Source: Ralstonia sp. UNC404CL21Col | Lineage (GTDB): Bacteria; Pseudomonadota; Gammaproteobacteria; Burkholderiales; Burkholderiaceae | DNA: 64,000 nucleotides | Direction of reading: 5' to 3' | Assembly: GCF_000620465.1 (NCBI RefSeq) | Contig: NZ_JIBE01000004.1 | Span: 1,550,001-1,614,000 of the forward strand | Shown here: in pieces, positions 7,823-16,319 of the stretch | Layout of the letters: the number at the start of each line of letters is the position of its first letter | Numbering within the stretch: position 1 is the stretch's first letter | Program-made: the position numbers and the translations under genes | Notes under the pieces: generated by a model | Told to the model about the DNA's origin: nothing | Seen by the model: only the letters and a program-made list of their open reading frames with translations | The model's database searches: none

Positions 7823-8443
7823 CAAAGAGGCCCTCGTGGGGTCATCCTGTCAGGTTGGGCACGTTGTCTGGCCGTCGTCACGCTGGCGCTTGCCAGCACG
7901 GCCTGCTCCGGCCCGCCGCCGAATCCGAACCCGCTGGCGGCCGTGCCGCTGCAGACGGTTTCGGTCGACCTGCCGCGCTACATGGGGCGTTGGTATGTCA
8001 TCGCCAACATTCCGTACTTTGGCGAGCGTGGCAACGTCGGCAGCTATGCCGAATGGTCGCTGCGGCCCGATGGCCGTATCGACGATGCGTACGTCTATCG
8101 GCCCGGCAGTTTCGACGCGCCGTTCAAACGCATGCAGTTCGTCGATTCTGTGGTGGACGGCAGTGGCGGCGGCGAATGGCGTGTGCGGTTGTTCTGGCCC
8201 ATCTACGTGTCGCAGCTGACGCTGTATGTCGACCCCGAATACCGCGTGACCCTGCTCGGCTATCCGGACAAAAGCCTCGGCTGGGTGTTCTCGCGCGAGC
8301 CCAACATGAGCGACGCGGACTATCGCGCGGCATTGGGCCGTTTCCAGGCAATGGGTTACGACATTTCGCGTTTCCGGCGCGTACCGCAGTTCCCGAACCA
8401 GATCGGTCAACCGGGCTTCCAGTCGCCGGGAGACGCCAACTAG
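7811..8443 (+). CDS. Lipocalin-family lipoprotein
   Basis: A signal peptide ends in a lipobox-like LASTACSG. The lipocalin signature YMGRWYVIANIPYF follows. The 210-residue size suits bacterial lipocalins, which bind lipids at the outer membrane. GAGGAGAG lies 6 bases before ATG 7811. A second, different lipocalin lies at 9274, so the cluster encodes two. A role in handling oxidised or modified lipids made by the CFA operon is an inference. Confidence 0.88.
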   Translation: MRTHQRGPRGVILSGWARCLAVVTLALASTACSGPPPNPNPLAAVPLQTVSVDLPRYMGRWYVIANIPYFGERGNVGSYAEWSLRPDGRIDDAYVYRPGSFDAPFKRMQFVDSVVDGSGGGEWRVRLFWPIYVSQLTLYVDPEYRVTLLGYPDKSLGWVFSREPNMSDADYRAALGRFQAMGYDISRFRRVPQFPNQIGQPGFQSPGDAN

Positions 8444-8454
8444 CCGTGCGCGCG

Positions 8455-8991
8455 TCAACGTGACTTGCCCAGCAGGTGACGGCGCAAGGACGGAGCGCGC
8501 GTGCCGGGTGCCAGCCAGATATCGAAGAAGGCGCGCGCGAACGCGGGATCGTTCACCTCGGTCGTCAGTTGTCCATTCGCGTAGAAGCGTGCTCCGCGGC
8601 CGGGCAGATACACGCCGCACAAAGTGTCGCCCGGTTTGACATCGGGGAAGGCGGGCGTCATGGCGCGCTGCCATTGCGCGAGCGTGTCGTCGGGCGGCAC
8701 GGGGGTCTGCAGCCGCCGGATTTCGTCGATAGCGGTTTCGATGAGGCGGCTTCGCTCGATTGCGCGCCGGTATGTCACTTCCAGCGCAAAGGGCGCGTCA
8801 TAGCTGGGCGGCAGCTCAGCGCTCCACAACTGCGCGTCGTAGAGGCAGAACCCCAGCAGGCACAGCGCTCCCTTGCCTGACAGCTGTGGCGCGGGCACCG
8901 TGTCGCGGCAGTCGGCCCAGGCGCCGACGCTCATGATGGAAGACAGGACAAGCGCCAAGGCTCGGGCGGCGTGAACGCGTTTGGCAGGCAT
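8455..8991 (-). CDS. Secreted chalcone-isomerase-like protein
   Basis: The 178-residue protein has a signal peptide ending near SVGAWA-DC. It shows the Chalcone_3-type pattern: GFCLYDAQLW, then YRRAIERSRLIETAIDEI, and GVYLPGRGARFYANG in the C-terminal half. Bacterial members are thought to be periplasmic fatty-acid-binding proteins; catalysis is unproven. It converges with the first lipocalin gene (11 bases between stops) and lies among lipid genes, which fits a lipid-binding role. Confidence 0.8.
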   Translation of the reverse strand: MPAKRVHAARALALVLSSIMSVGAWADCRDTVPAPQLSGKGALCLLGFCLYDAQLWSAELPPSYDAPFALEVTYRRAIERSRLIETAIDEIRRLQTPVPPDDTLAQWQRAMTPAFPDVKPGDTLCGVYLPGRGARFYANGQLTTEVNDPAFARAFFDIWLAPGTRAPSLRRHLLGKSR

Positions 8992-9200
8992 ATTGCGAGG
9001 GCGTGCGTGGGGTCAAGCGTTGAACAGGCTGCTTTGAAAGTCTACTGACAGAGCCTCTGACGCGGAGGCGCCGGTGCGAAATTTTCTCGATGCAAATCGT
9101 GCTCATGGCTTACACCGATCTGCAACGGGATTCATCGGGTGTAGACGCATTTGCCAACGCAAAGCGTGTTCATTGGTTGGAATGCGCCGCGGGTTCTGCT

Positions 9201-9240
9201 GCATTTCGTTGACGCGCTGCGTGGTGCAGCGTTTCATGTC
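9201..9240 (+). promoter_or_regulatory. Promoter-like element B upstream of the second lipocalin gene
   Basis: CATTTC, TTGACG (9209-9214), a 17-base spacer and TTTCAT (9232-9237) repeat the layout of element A at 211-250. The last 14 bases (CAGCGTTTCATGTC) are identical. The gene starts at 9274 with AGGGAGGGG upstream, giving a leader of roughly 30 bases. Upstream bases 9109-9143 contain a loose inverted repeat (TTACACC-GAT / ATC-GGGTGTA) that might bind a regulator. Confidence 0.55.
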
Positions 9241-9273
9241 GCCATGGGCGGCATTCATGTAGGGAGGGGTTGA

Positions 9274-9885
9274 ATGGCAGATGCGTTGACAACCGCGTTT
9301 CAACGCGCGAAGCATGGCCTGCGTGCAGTGCGCGCGCGCTTGCAATGGTGGGCGCTGGTGCCGGTGCTGGCAGGCACGATGCTTCTGGCAGGCTGTGTGC
9401 CGACGAGCCCGCCCGAAGGCATCACTGCTGTTACGCCGTTCGATCTTCAACGGTATCAGGGGCGCTGGTACGAGCAGGCACGGCTCGATCATTCGTTCGA
9501 GCGAGGCTTGACCGACGTATCGGCCACGTACCAGCCCCAACCTGACGGCAGCGTGCGTGTGGTCAATCGTGGCTTCGATCCGGCCAAGAATGAATGGCGC
9601 GAGGCGGTCGGCAAAGCGCTGTTCGTGGGCAGCCCCGATACCGGCTCGCTGAAGGTGTCCTTCTTCGGTCCGTTTTATGGCGGCTATCACGTGGCGGCGC
9701 TCGATCCGGGCTATCGCTGGGCGCTGGTGGTCGGACCGGACCGCAGCTACTGCTGGGTGTTGACGCGGGACAGGCAACTCGACCCCGCGCAGCGGGAGGC
9801 GATCTTTGCGCGTGCACGTGCGCTGGGCATCGATACGAATGCGCTCATCTTGGTATCCCATGAGCGGCAGGATCCGTCTCAGTAG
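9274..9885 (+). CDS. Blc-like lipocalin lipoprotein
   Basis: The 203-residue precursor has a hydrophobic leader and lipobox LLAGC near residue 41, then the lipocalin motif YQGRWYEQARLDHSFERG. The body (VNRGFDPAKNEWREAVGKA, GPFYGGYHVAALDPGYRWALV) closely follows the Blc family of outer-membrane lipocalins that bind fatty acids and lysophospholipids. AGGGAGGGG precedes the ATG. It is probably co-transcribed with the photolyase gene 48 bases downstream, from element B. Confidence 0.9.
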   Translation: MADALTTAFQRAKHGLRAVRARLQWWALVPVLAGTMLLAGCVPTSPPEGITAVTPFDLQRYQGRWYEQARLDHSFERGLTDVSATYQPQPDGSVRVVNRGFDPAKNEWREAVGKALFVGSPDTGSLKVSFFGPFYGGYHVAALDPGYRWALVVGPDRSYCWVLTRDRQLDPAQREAIFARARALGIDTNALILVSHERQDPSQ

Positions 9886-9933
9886 CGCGAGGACGTATGC
9901 ACAAGACCGAAGGCGAGCACGCGGCGCAATGAC

Positions 9934-11475
9934 ATGAACCAAGGCGCAAAGATTCTCCGGCTGGTGCTGGGCGATCAGCTCAACCCGCTGCATTCATGGT
10001 TTGCGGAGGTGGACGCGGACGTCGTCTACGTGCTGATGGAAGTGCGTCAGGAAACGGACTACGTCCTGCACCACGCGCAAAAGATCCTTGCCATCTTTGC
10101 GGCCATGCGCGACTTTGCGCACGGTCTCCGGGCGGCGGGGCACCGCGTGCGGTATGTGGCGATCGACGATGAAAGCAACCGCCAGTCCGTGACCGAGAAT
10201 CTTGCCGCGCTCGCCCGGCACTACGGCGCCGAGCGGATCGAATGGCAATCCCCCGACGAATGGCGCCTGGATGAACAGTTGCATCGTTGGGCCCAAGCGC
10301 AGTCGCTGTCGACGTGCGAAGTCGATACCGAACACTTCCTGGCGGGCAGGCATGAACTTGCAGCGATGTTTGACGGCCGCAAGCAATGGCTCATGGAGCG
10401 GTTCTATCGCGAGATGCGCCGCCGCTTTGGTGTGCTGCTCGATGGCACCGGGGCGCCAGCGGGCGGGCAATGGAATTTCGATCATGACAACCGCAAGCCT
10501 TGGCGCGGCTCGCCGCCCGAGCCCGCCGACGCGCGTCCTGTGCATGACCACCGGGCGTTGTGGGAGACCATTGAGCGCAGCGGTGTGAAGTCGTTCGGCA
10601 ACCCGCAGGCCGGGGCATTGCGGTGGCCTTTGAACCGCGCTGAAGCGCTGGCCTGCCTGGATGCGTTTGTCGCGCAGGTGCTGCCGCACTTTGGCGATTT
10701 TGAAGACGCCATGAGCAGCAGCCACCAGCGGTTGTTCCACTCGTTGCTGTCTTTTTCGCTCAACGTGAAGATGCTGAATCCGCGCGAGGTGATCGATCGC
10801 GCCGAGGCAGCGTATCGGCATGGCAAGGCGCCATTGCCTGCCGTGGAGGGGTTTATCCGCCAGATCCTGGGCTGGCGCGAATATGTACGCGGCATCTACT
10901 GGGCGCAGATGCCCGGATACGCTTCGAGCAACGTGCTGAACCACGATGCGCCGCTGCCGTCCTGGTTCTGGAGCGGAAAGACGCAGATGCGCTGCCTGCA
11001 ACTCGCCATCGGCCAGTCGTTGCAAACCGCTCATGCGCATCACATTCAACGCCTCATGGTGATCGGCAACTTCGCCTTGCTGGCGGGGCTCGCGCCCGAC
11101 GAGGTGCACCGCTGGTACCTCGGCGTGTACATCGACGCATTCGAATGGGTGGAGCTGCCGAATACGGTGGGCATGAGCCAATGGGCAGACGGCGGCCGCA
11201 TCGCCACCAAGCCGTATGTCAGTAGCGCCGCTTATCTTTCCCGCATGAGCGATTACTGCAAGGGCTGCCATTACGACAGCAAGCAGCGCGTCGGTGAGCG
11301 CGCATGTCCTTACAACGCGCTGTACTGGGATTTCTTTGCGCGCCACAGTGAAGTGTTCGGCCGTAACCCGCGGCTGTCGATGGTCTATCGGCAACTCGCC
11401 AAGATGGAACCCGAGGAGCGCGACGCCCTGCGCAAGCGCGCCGAAGAAGTGCGCGCAAGGCTCGAGGCGTTATGA
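9934..11475 (+). CDS. FeS-type bacterial cryptochrome/(6-4) photolyase (PhrB/CryB family)
   Basis: The 513-residue flavoprotein starts with the family pattern LRLVLGDQLNPLHSWF. Four cysteines, C354, C442, C445 and C458, match the spacing of the [4Fe-4S] ligands of Agrobacterium PhrB with a constant offset of four (the motif is YCKGCHYD, then CPYN). PhrB-type enzymes repair (6-4) photoproducts using FAD, a lumazine antenna and the cluster. It sits between the lipocalin and epimerase genes on the same strand. A purely sensory role is possible, because CryB relatives regulate gene expression. Confidence 0.92.
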   Translation: MNQGAKILRLVLGDQLNPLHSWFAEVDADVVYVLMEVRQETDYVLHHAQKILAIFAAMRDFAHGLRAAGHRVRYVAIDDESNRQSVTENLAALARHYGAERIEWQSPDEWRLDEQLHRWAQAQSLSTCEVDTEHFLAGRHELAAMFDGRKQWLMERFYREMRRRFGVLLDGTGAPAGGQWNFDHDNRKPWRGSPPEPADARPVHDHRALWETIERSGVKSFGNPQAGALRWPLNRAEALACLDAFVAQVLPHFGDFEDAMSSSHQRLFHSLLSFSLNVKMLNPREVIDRAEAAYRHGKAPLPAVEGFIRQILGWREYVRGIYWAQMPGYASSNVLNHDAPLPSWFWSGKTQMRCLQLAIGQSLQTAHAHHIQRLMVIGNFALLAGLAPDEVHRWYLGVYIDAFEWVELPNTVGMSQWADGGRIATKPYVSSAAYLSRMSDYCKGCHYDSKQRVGERACPYNALYWDFFARHSEVFGRNPRLSMVYRQLAKMEPEERDALRKRAEEVRARLEAL

Positions 11476-11509
11476 CTGCGTTGAACCGCAATAAGGAGGT
11501 CGCCCCATC

Positions 11510-12442
11510 GTGCGCATCCTGCTGACTGGAGGCACCGGATTGATCGGGCGGGCACTGTGCCGCCACTGGCAGGCGCAGGGGCACGATCTGCTTGTCTGGA
11601 GCCGTACGCCTGAACGCGTCGCGCGTCTGTGTGCCGGTGCGCGCGGCATTGCAAGGCTGCGAGAGCTGGACGGTGCCGCACCGTTGGATGCGGTCGTCAA
11701 TCTGGCGGGCGCGCCGATTGCCGATCGCCCGTGGAGCGCGGCTCGACGAGAGCTTCTATGGCGCAGCCGGGTTGATCTGACCCGGGAACTCGTGGATTGG
11801 CTCGGCCGTTGCGAGCGGCCGCCTCGCGTGCTGGTTTCCGGATCTGCCACCGGCTGGTATGGCGATCGAGAGCAGGAACTCCTGGATGAAGACAGCGGCG
11901 CTGGCAACGACGACTTTGGCAGTCAACTCTGCGTCGCGTGGGAGAAGGAAGCGCGCCGTGCCGAGGCGCTTGGCGTGCGCGTCGTGTTACTGCGCACGGC
12001 CCCCGTGTTTGCAAGCGACGGCGGCATGTTGCCCAAGCTGCGTCTGCCGTTCAGCATGGGGCTTGGCGGTCGGCTCGGGAGTGGGCGTCAATGGATGCCG
12101 TGGATCCACCTTGACGACGTGGTCGGTCTGATCGATTTCCTTTTGCACCACGCCGATTGTTGGGGCGCCTTCAATGCGTGTGCACCGGACATCGTCAGCA
12201 ATGCAGACTTTGCCCGCACGCTGGCGGCGACGCTGCGCAGGCCGATGTTCCTGTCGGTGCCTGCCTGGGTATTGCGCATGGCGCTGGGCGAAATGTCCGT
12301 GTTGCTGCTGGGCAGTCAACGATTGCAACCGCGACGGGCCTTGGAGGCCGGCTATCGGTTTCGCTTTCCGAATCTGGAGGAGGCGCTGGCGGGTCTGGTG
12401 GTGCAGGATCAGCATCCTGCTGCCCGGCAACCCGCAGATTGA
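11510..12442 (+). CDS. TIGR01777 (YfcH-like) NAD(P)-binding epimerase-family protein
   Basis: The 310-residue protein has the N-terminal glycine motif LLTGGTGLIGRAL and the TIGR01777 hallmarks NLAGAPI, SGSATGWYGDR, and MPWIHLDDVVGLI. The start is GTG 11510, supported by TAAGGAGGT nine bases upstream. The molecular function is unknown. Family members are common next to photolyases in light-induced operons, as here. Confidence 0.88.
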   Translation: MRILLTGGTGLIGRALCRHWQAQGHDLLVWSRTPERVARLCAGARGIARLRELDGAAPLDAVVNLAGAPIADRPWSAARRELLWRSRVDLTRELVDWLGRCERPPRVLVSGSATGWYGDREQELLDEDSGAGNDDFGSQLCVAWEKEARRAEALGVRVVLLRTAPVFASDGGMLPKLRLPFSMGLGGRLGSGRQWMPWIHLDDVVGLIDFLLHHADCWGAFNACAPDIVSNADFARTLAATLRRPMFLSVPAWVLRMALGEMSVLLLGSQRLQPRRALEAGYRFRFPNLEEALAGLVVQDQHPAARQPAD

Positions 12443-12515
12443 TGCTGAGCGGCGGGAACCACACTCGCCGCGTAGCTGGGTAGGGACCGGTGCCCGAAGG
12501 CCCCGGTCATGCGCA

Positions 12516-13175
12516 TCAGCCTTGCCGCTGGCTGCGTGACGTGACCGCCACCGTGGTGGGGGATTCTGCGAGCGGCACAAAGCGGCGCGTCGCGCCATCC
12601 AGGGCGTCGATGCTGCCCCGCTCGATGTCATACACCCAGCCATGCAGGTTCATGCGGCCCTGCTCGAGGGCGAGCGCAACCGACGGGTGCGTGCGCAGGT
12701 TGGCAAGCTGCGCGATCACGTTTTCACGCACGAGGCCGTCCAGCTTGGCGCGGGGCGAATCGAACGTATGCGCCGCGTTGATGACCTTGGCTGCATCGGA
12801 GTGACGCAGCCAGTTGGCCACGGCCGGCAGGTGGTCAAGACAGGTGCAGCGCGAGATGGCGCCCATCGCGCCGCAGTCGGAGTGGCCGCAGATCACGATG
12901 TCCTGCACGCCCAGCACCGCAACGGCATATTCGACTGTGGCCGAAACGCCGCCCGGCTCAGGGCCATACGACGGCACGATGTTGCCTGCGTTGCGGATGA
13001 CAAACAGCTCACCGGGTTCGCGTTGTGTCAGCAGCTCAGGAACGACGCGGCTGTCGGAGCAGGTCACGAACAGCGCCTTGGGGTTCTGTGATGTTGCAAG
13101 TTGTTTGAAAAGCTCTACCCGTTGCGGATAGATGTCGCGCTGAAAGCGCAGGAAACCGTCAATGATGTCGCGCAT
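12516..13175 (-). CDS. cynT: Beta-class carbonic anhydrase (CynT-like)
   Basis: The 219-residue protein has the same length as E. coli CynT and is very similar to it throughout. The zinc site is C39-x-D41-x-R43 and H98-x2-C101. It interconverts CO2 and bicarbonate in the cytoplasm. No cyanase or cynR gene is adjacent. It is encoded opposite to the photolyase cluster, so it may be an unrelated resident. Confidence 0.92.
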   Translation of the reverse strand: MRDIIDGFLRFQRDIYPQRVELFKQLATSQNPKALFVTCSDSRVVPELLTQREPGELFVIRNAGNIVPSYGPEPGGVSATVEYAVAVLGVQDIVICGHSDCGAMGAISRCTCLDHLPAVANWLRHSDAAKVINAAHTFDSPRAKLDGLVRENVIAQLANLRTHPSVALALEQGRMNLHGWVYDIERGSIDALDGATRRFVPLAESPTTVAVTSRSQRQG

Positions 13176-13554
13176 GGCGTTTTTCCCGTTCAGTGGTTGG
13201 ATGCCGGCGCGGTCATGGGGACCAACGCGCCGGCACGGCCGCTATTGTCGTCGATATCGAGCGGAAGAAAAACGGGTCCATACGGATTGCAGGGCCATGA
13301 GGGTGATATGCCGGCGCCGGCCCTCAGGCACGGAAGACCGCCGTGTGGAACCGCCAACAGCCGAGGGGTCATGCAGTGGGCCGATACATTGAGGACAGCG
13401 CATCCAACGCGCGCAAACGCGCGTATACCGTTGAACGTCTTGCCTCGACCTGAAACCGTATGCGCTGCTACTTGACCCGTATCCACTGCAGCATGGGCGG
13501 CTCTGTCCGCCATCTGCGCGTTTGCCCGGCTTTGATGTTGCATGGAGCATGCCG
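13176..13554. other. Intergenic stretch between carbonic anhydrase and hydrolase genes
   Basis: These 379 bases separate two divergent genes. Short open frames exist on both strands but show no family signature or good start site. A small CGCGCG dyad near 13418 and GC-rich palindromes near 13310 are visible. No clear promoter or operator was recognised. Confidence 0.4.
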
Positions 13555-14415
13555 ATGCGTGGGGTGACTCGCCGAGCATGGATGGCAACCGCGTTGACGA
13601 GCCTCGCAGGGTGTTCGGCCCTGGATGTTCTCAACGCCGTGTCGACGTCCGACGCAAGTGTGCCGACGCTGAGCCTGCCCTACGGCGCGCATCCGCGGCA
13701 AAGGCTGGACGTCTACCGGCCGGTTCGCCCGATGGAGGGGCCGCCGCGTGCGGTCGTCTTCTTCTACGGTGGATCGTGGCGAGAGGGCGATCGCAAGGAC
13801 TATGCGTTCGTTGGCGAGGCGTTGGCCGCAGCTGGGGTGATCGCAATGGTTGCCGACTACAGGCTGTATCCGGAGGTCCGCTACCCGGGCTTCCTGCTGG
13901 ACTGTGCCGCCGCAACGGCCTTCGCGCGGCGGTGGCTCAATCGGCAGGGCTATGCCGACGCGCGCTTGTTCGTTGCCGGGCACAGCGCAGGCGCCTACAA
14001 CGCCGCGATGCTGGCAACCGACGGCCGCTGGTTGGCGATGCAGGGCTCGCGCATTGAAACGCTGTCGGGCTGGATCGGCATGGCCGGTCCTTACAACTTC
14101 CTGCCGATCCAAGCGGCCGACGTGCGCCCGGTGTTCAACCATCCGAATGAAACAGCGGATAGCCAGCCGTTGTTCCACGTCAGCCAGGACTGGTTGCCCC
14201 CGGCGTTGCTGCTCACCGGCGAGCATGATGCGTACGTGGATGTCCGGCGAAATACGCTCTCTCTCGCCGAACGCCTGACCGAGTATCAGCACCGCGTCGA
14301 ACTCAAGGTCTACCCGCGCCTCGACCACAAGACACTCGTGGCCGCACTGGCGCCGCCGCTGCAGTTTCTGGGGCCCGTGCTGTCGGATGTGACGCGCTTT
14401 GTGGCCAACGTCTGA
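13555..14415 (+). CDS. Alpha/beta-hydrolase lipoprotein
   Basis: The start ATG 13555 has GGAG seven bases upstream and gives a twin-Arg-like leader (MRGVTRRAWM) ending in lipobox LAGC (C20), so a lipid-anchored envelope protein of 286 residues is likely. The oxyanion segment FFYGGSW, nucleophile S144 in GHSAG, an acidic residue in GEHDAYVD and H258 in LDHKT form the expected triad. It resembles esterases and lipases of the BD-FAE/carboxylesterase group. The substrate is unknown; position next to the photolyases hints at a stress role. Confidence 0.8.
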   Translation: MRGVTRRAWMATALTSLAGCSALDVLNAVSTSDASVPTLSLPYGAHPRQRLDVYRPVRPMEGPPRAVVFFYGGSWREGDRKDYAFVGEALAAAGVIAMVADYRLYPEVRYPGFLLDCAAATAFARRWLNRQGYADARLFVAGHSAGAYNAAMLATDGRWLAMQGSRIETLSGWIGMAGPYNFLPIQAADVRPVFNHPNETADSQPLFHVSQDWLPPALLLTGEHDAYVDVRRNTLSLAERLTEYQHRVELKVYPRLDHKTLVAALAPPLQFLGPVLSDVTRFVANV

Positions 14416-14436
14416 GCGCAATACGCAATCCGCAAC

Positions 14437-14464
14437 TTCGCGTCGCCAGGTCGCGAAACGTTTT
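14437..14464 (+). terminator. Hairpin with short T-run after the hydrolase gene
   Basis: TTCGCG pairs with CGCGAA around a 9-base loop, and TTTT follows three bases later. It may end the hydrolase transcript before the photolyase promoter region, where TATACT is visible at 14560-14565. Confidence 0.45.
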
Positions 14465-14595
14465 GCAATGACGTGGCGGGGGTGATTTGAATCGGGAATG
14501 CGTTGGAAATTCGTGCTTGGCCAGCGCGGCAAGTCGTTCATTGCAAGACCGGGCGTCCTTATACTCGGACGGCGCGATCAAGCCGCTGAAGATCA

Positions 14596-16146
14596 ATGAG
14601 CTACACCGTCGTCTGGTTCAAGCGCGACCTGCGGGTGCACGATCACGCCCCGCTGGTCGATGCCGCCCGCCGGGGAAAAGTCTTGTGTTTGTACGTCATC
14701 GAGCCGAGCCTTTGGGTGCAGCCGGACGCCGCATCGCAGCACTATTTCTTTATCCAGGAATGCCTGCACGATCTCGCGCAGCAACTGCGCGCATGCGGCG
14801 CACGGCTGCAAGTCGCCGTGGGTGAAGTGACGGAGGTACTCGGCCGGCTGCATGCGGCCGCGGCCTTCAGTCACCTGGTGTCTCACGAAGAAACCGGCAA
14901 CGGTCATACGTTCGCGCGCGACAAGGCCGTCGCATGCTGGTGCCTCGATCACGGCGTGACCTGGCGCGAGTGGCCCCAGCATGGCGTGGTGCGACGCTTG
15001 CCGACGCGGGACCGCTGGCACGATCGCTGGGCAGAACATATGTATGCGCCGTGCGTAGCCGCGCCCGGCGTGGGCACCCTCAGCGATGTGGTCCTGCCAT
15101 GGCCGGCGAAGGACTGGCCTGCGTGCGAAGCGCTTGGTTTGGATGCACATTCGCCACCGCGCCGCCAACGCGGCGGACGCACGCGCGGCAGTGAGGTGCT
15201 GCGCGATTTCCTGCTGGAGCGAAGCCGGAACTATCGGGGCGGCATTTCTTCGCCTTTGACGGCGCCGAGCGCGTGCTCACGTCTGTCTCCTTACCTGGCC
15301 TGCGGATGCCTCGGCATGCGCGAAGTGGTACAGGCCACCGAACAGCGCCTGCTCCAGCTCAAGACCAGCACAGATGACGATGCGGTATGGCAGCGTAAGG
15401 GGCTGGCTGCGTTTGTCAGTCGCCTGCATTGGCATTGCCACTTCATCCAGAAACTGGAATCCGAACCCGCCATCGAGTTCCGCAATCTGCATCGCGGCTA
15501 CGACGGCCTGCGTGAAGACGCATGGAACGCCGCCCACTTTGCTGCCCTGGTCACCGGGCGCACCGGCTGGCCGATGGTGGACGCCTGTGTGGCCATGCTG
15601 AGAGAAACCGGATGGATCAACTTTCGCATGCGGGCCATGCTTGTCTCGGTGGCTTCCTACCCGCTATGGCTGCATTGGCGGCCGGTGGGCGTTTGGCTGG
15701 CCCGGCAGTTCATCGACTACGAGCCGGGGATTCACTGGAGCCAGATGCAGATGCAAGCCGGCACCACCGGCATCAACACCACGCGCGTCTATAACCCCAT
15801 CAAGCAGGCGCAGGACCAGGACCCGCATGGGCGGTTTGTCAGGCGCTGGCTGCCGGCCTTGCGCCGCGTGCCGGATGCGTGGCTCTTGCAGCCGTGGCGC
15901 ATGCCGCCCGATGTGCAGGCGCGCTGTGGTGTGCGGGTGGGCGAGGACATCCCCGTTCCGCTGGTCGACCTTGATGCAGCAACGCGGCAGGCCAAGATGC
16001 GCATCCATGCGTTGCGTGCGCGGCCGGAAGTTCACGCCGCCAATGAGGCGATCGTCAAGAGACACGCTTCGCGCTTGCGCCGTGACCGGGTCAGCAGCCC
16101 GCGTGGGAATGCATCCACGTCTTCGCAGCTCAGTCTCGACTTTTGA
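14596..16146 (+). CDS. Cryptochrome/deoxyribodipyrimidine photolyase family protein
   Basis: The 516-residue flavoprotein opens with [18 protein letters not shown] of the photolyase N-terminal domain. Its FAD-binding half contains [31 protein letters not shown] and [16 protein letters not shown], with the conserved WxxR and adenine-binding features. CPD repair or signalling are the likely roles. It is followed after 8 bases by the DUF2256 gene and then a DASH cryptochrome, forming a compact three-gene unit. It differs in type from the FeS-type protein at 9934. Confidence 0.88.
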   Translation: MSYTVVWFKRDLRVHDHAPLVDAARRGKVLCLYVIEPSLWVQPDAASQHYFFIQECLHDLAQQLRACGARLQVAVGEVTEVLGRLHAAAAFSHLVSHEETGNGHTFARDKAVACWCLDHGVTWREWPQHGVVRRLPTRDRWHDRWAEHMYAPCVAAPGVGTLSDVVLPWPAKDWPACEALGLDAHSPPRRQRGGRTRGSEVLRDFLLERSRNYRGGISSPLTAPSACSRLSPYLACGCLGMREVVQATEQRLLQLKTSTDDDAVWQRKGLAAFVSRLHWHCHFIQKLESEPAIEFRNLHRGYDGLREDAWNAAHFAALVTGRTGWPMVDACVAMLRETGWINFRMRAMLVSVASYPLWLHWRPVGVWLARQFIDYEPGIHWSQMQMQAGTTGINTTRVYNPIKQAQDQDPHGRFVRRWLPALRRVPDAWLLQPWRMPPDVQARCGVRVGEDIPVPLVDLDAATRQAKMRIHALRARPEVHAANEAIVKRHASRLRRDRVSSPRGNASTSSQLSLDF

Positions 16147-16154
16147 GTGCGCCG

Positions 16155-16319
16155 ATGCACAAGAAGCTGAACCTGCCGGACAAACGCTGCCTGCATTGCG
16201 GCTTGCCATTTACCTGGCGCAAAAAATGGGCGCGGGACTGGGATGCGGTCAAGTACTGCTCGGAACGTTGCCGCAGAGAGGGCAAGCAGGGCAGGGCGCC
16301 GCATGGAGAGGCGCGTTGA
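16155..16319 (+). CDS. DUF2256 small zinc-ribbon-like protein
   Basis: This 54-residue gene lies in the gap between the two photolyase-family genes. Four cysteines, C12-x2-C15 and C35-x3-C39, with the [20 protein letters not shown] core identify DUF2256, a small protein frequently encoded beside DASH cryptochromes or photolyases. It probably binds zinc. A partner or nucleic-acid-binding role for the cryptochrome is suggested only by linkage. Its TGA overlaps the TTG start of the next gene, implying translational coupling. Confidence 0.88.
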   Translation: MHKKLNLPDKRCLHCGLPFTWRKKWARDWDAVKYCSERCRREGKQGRAPHGEAR

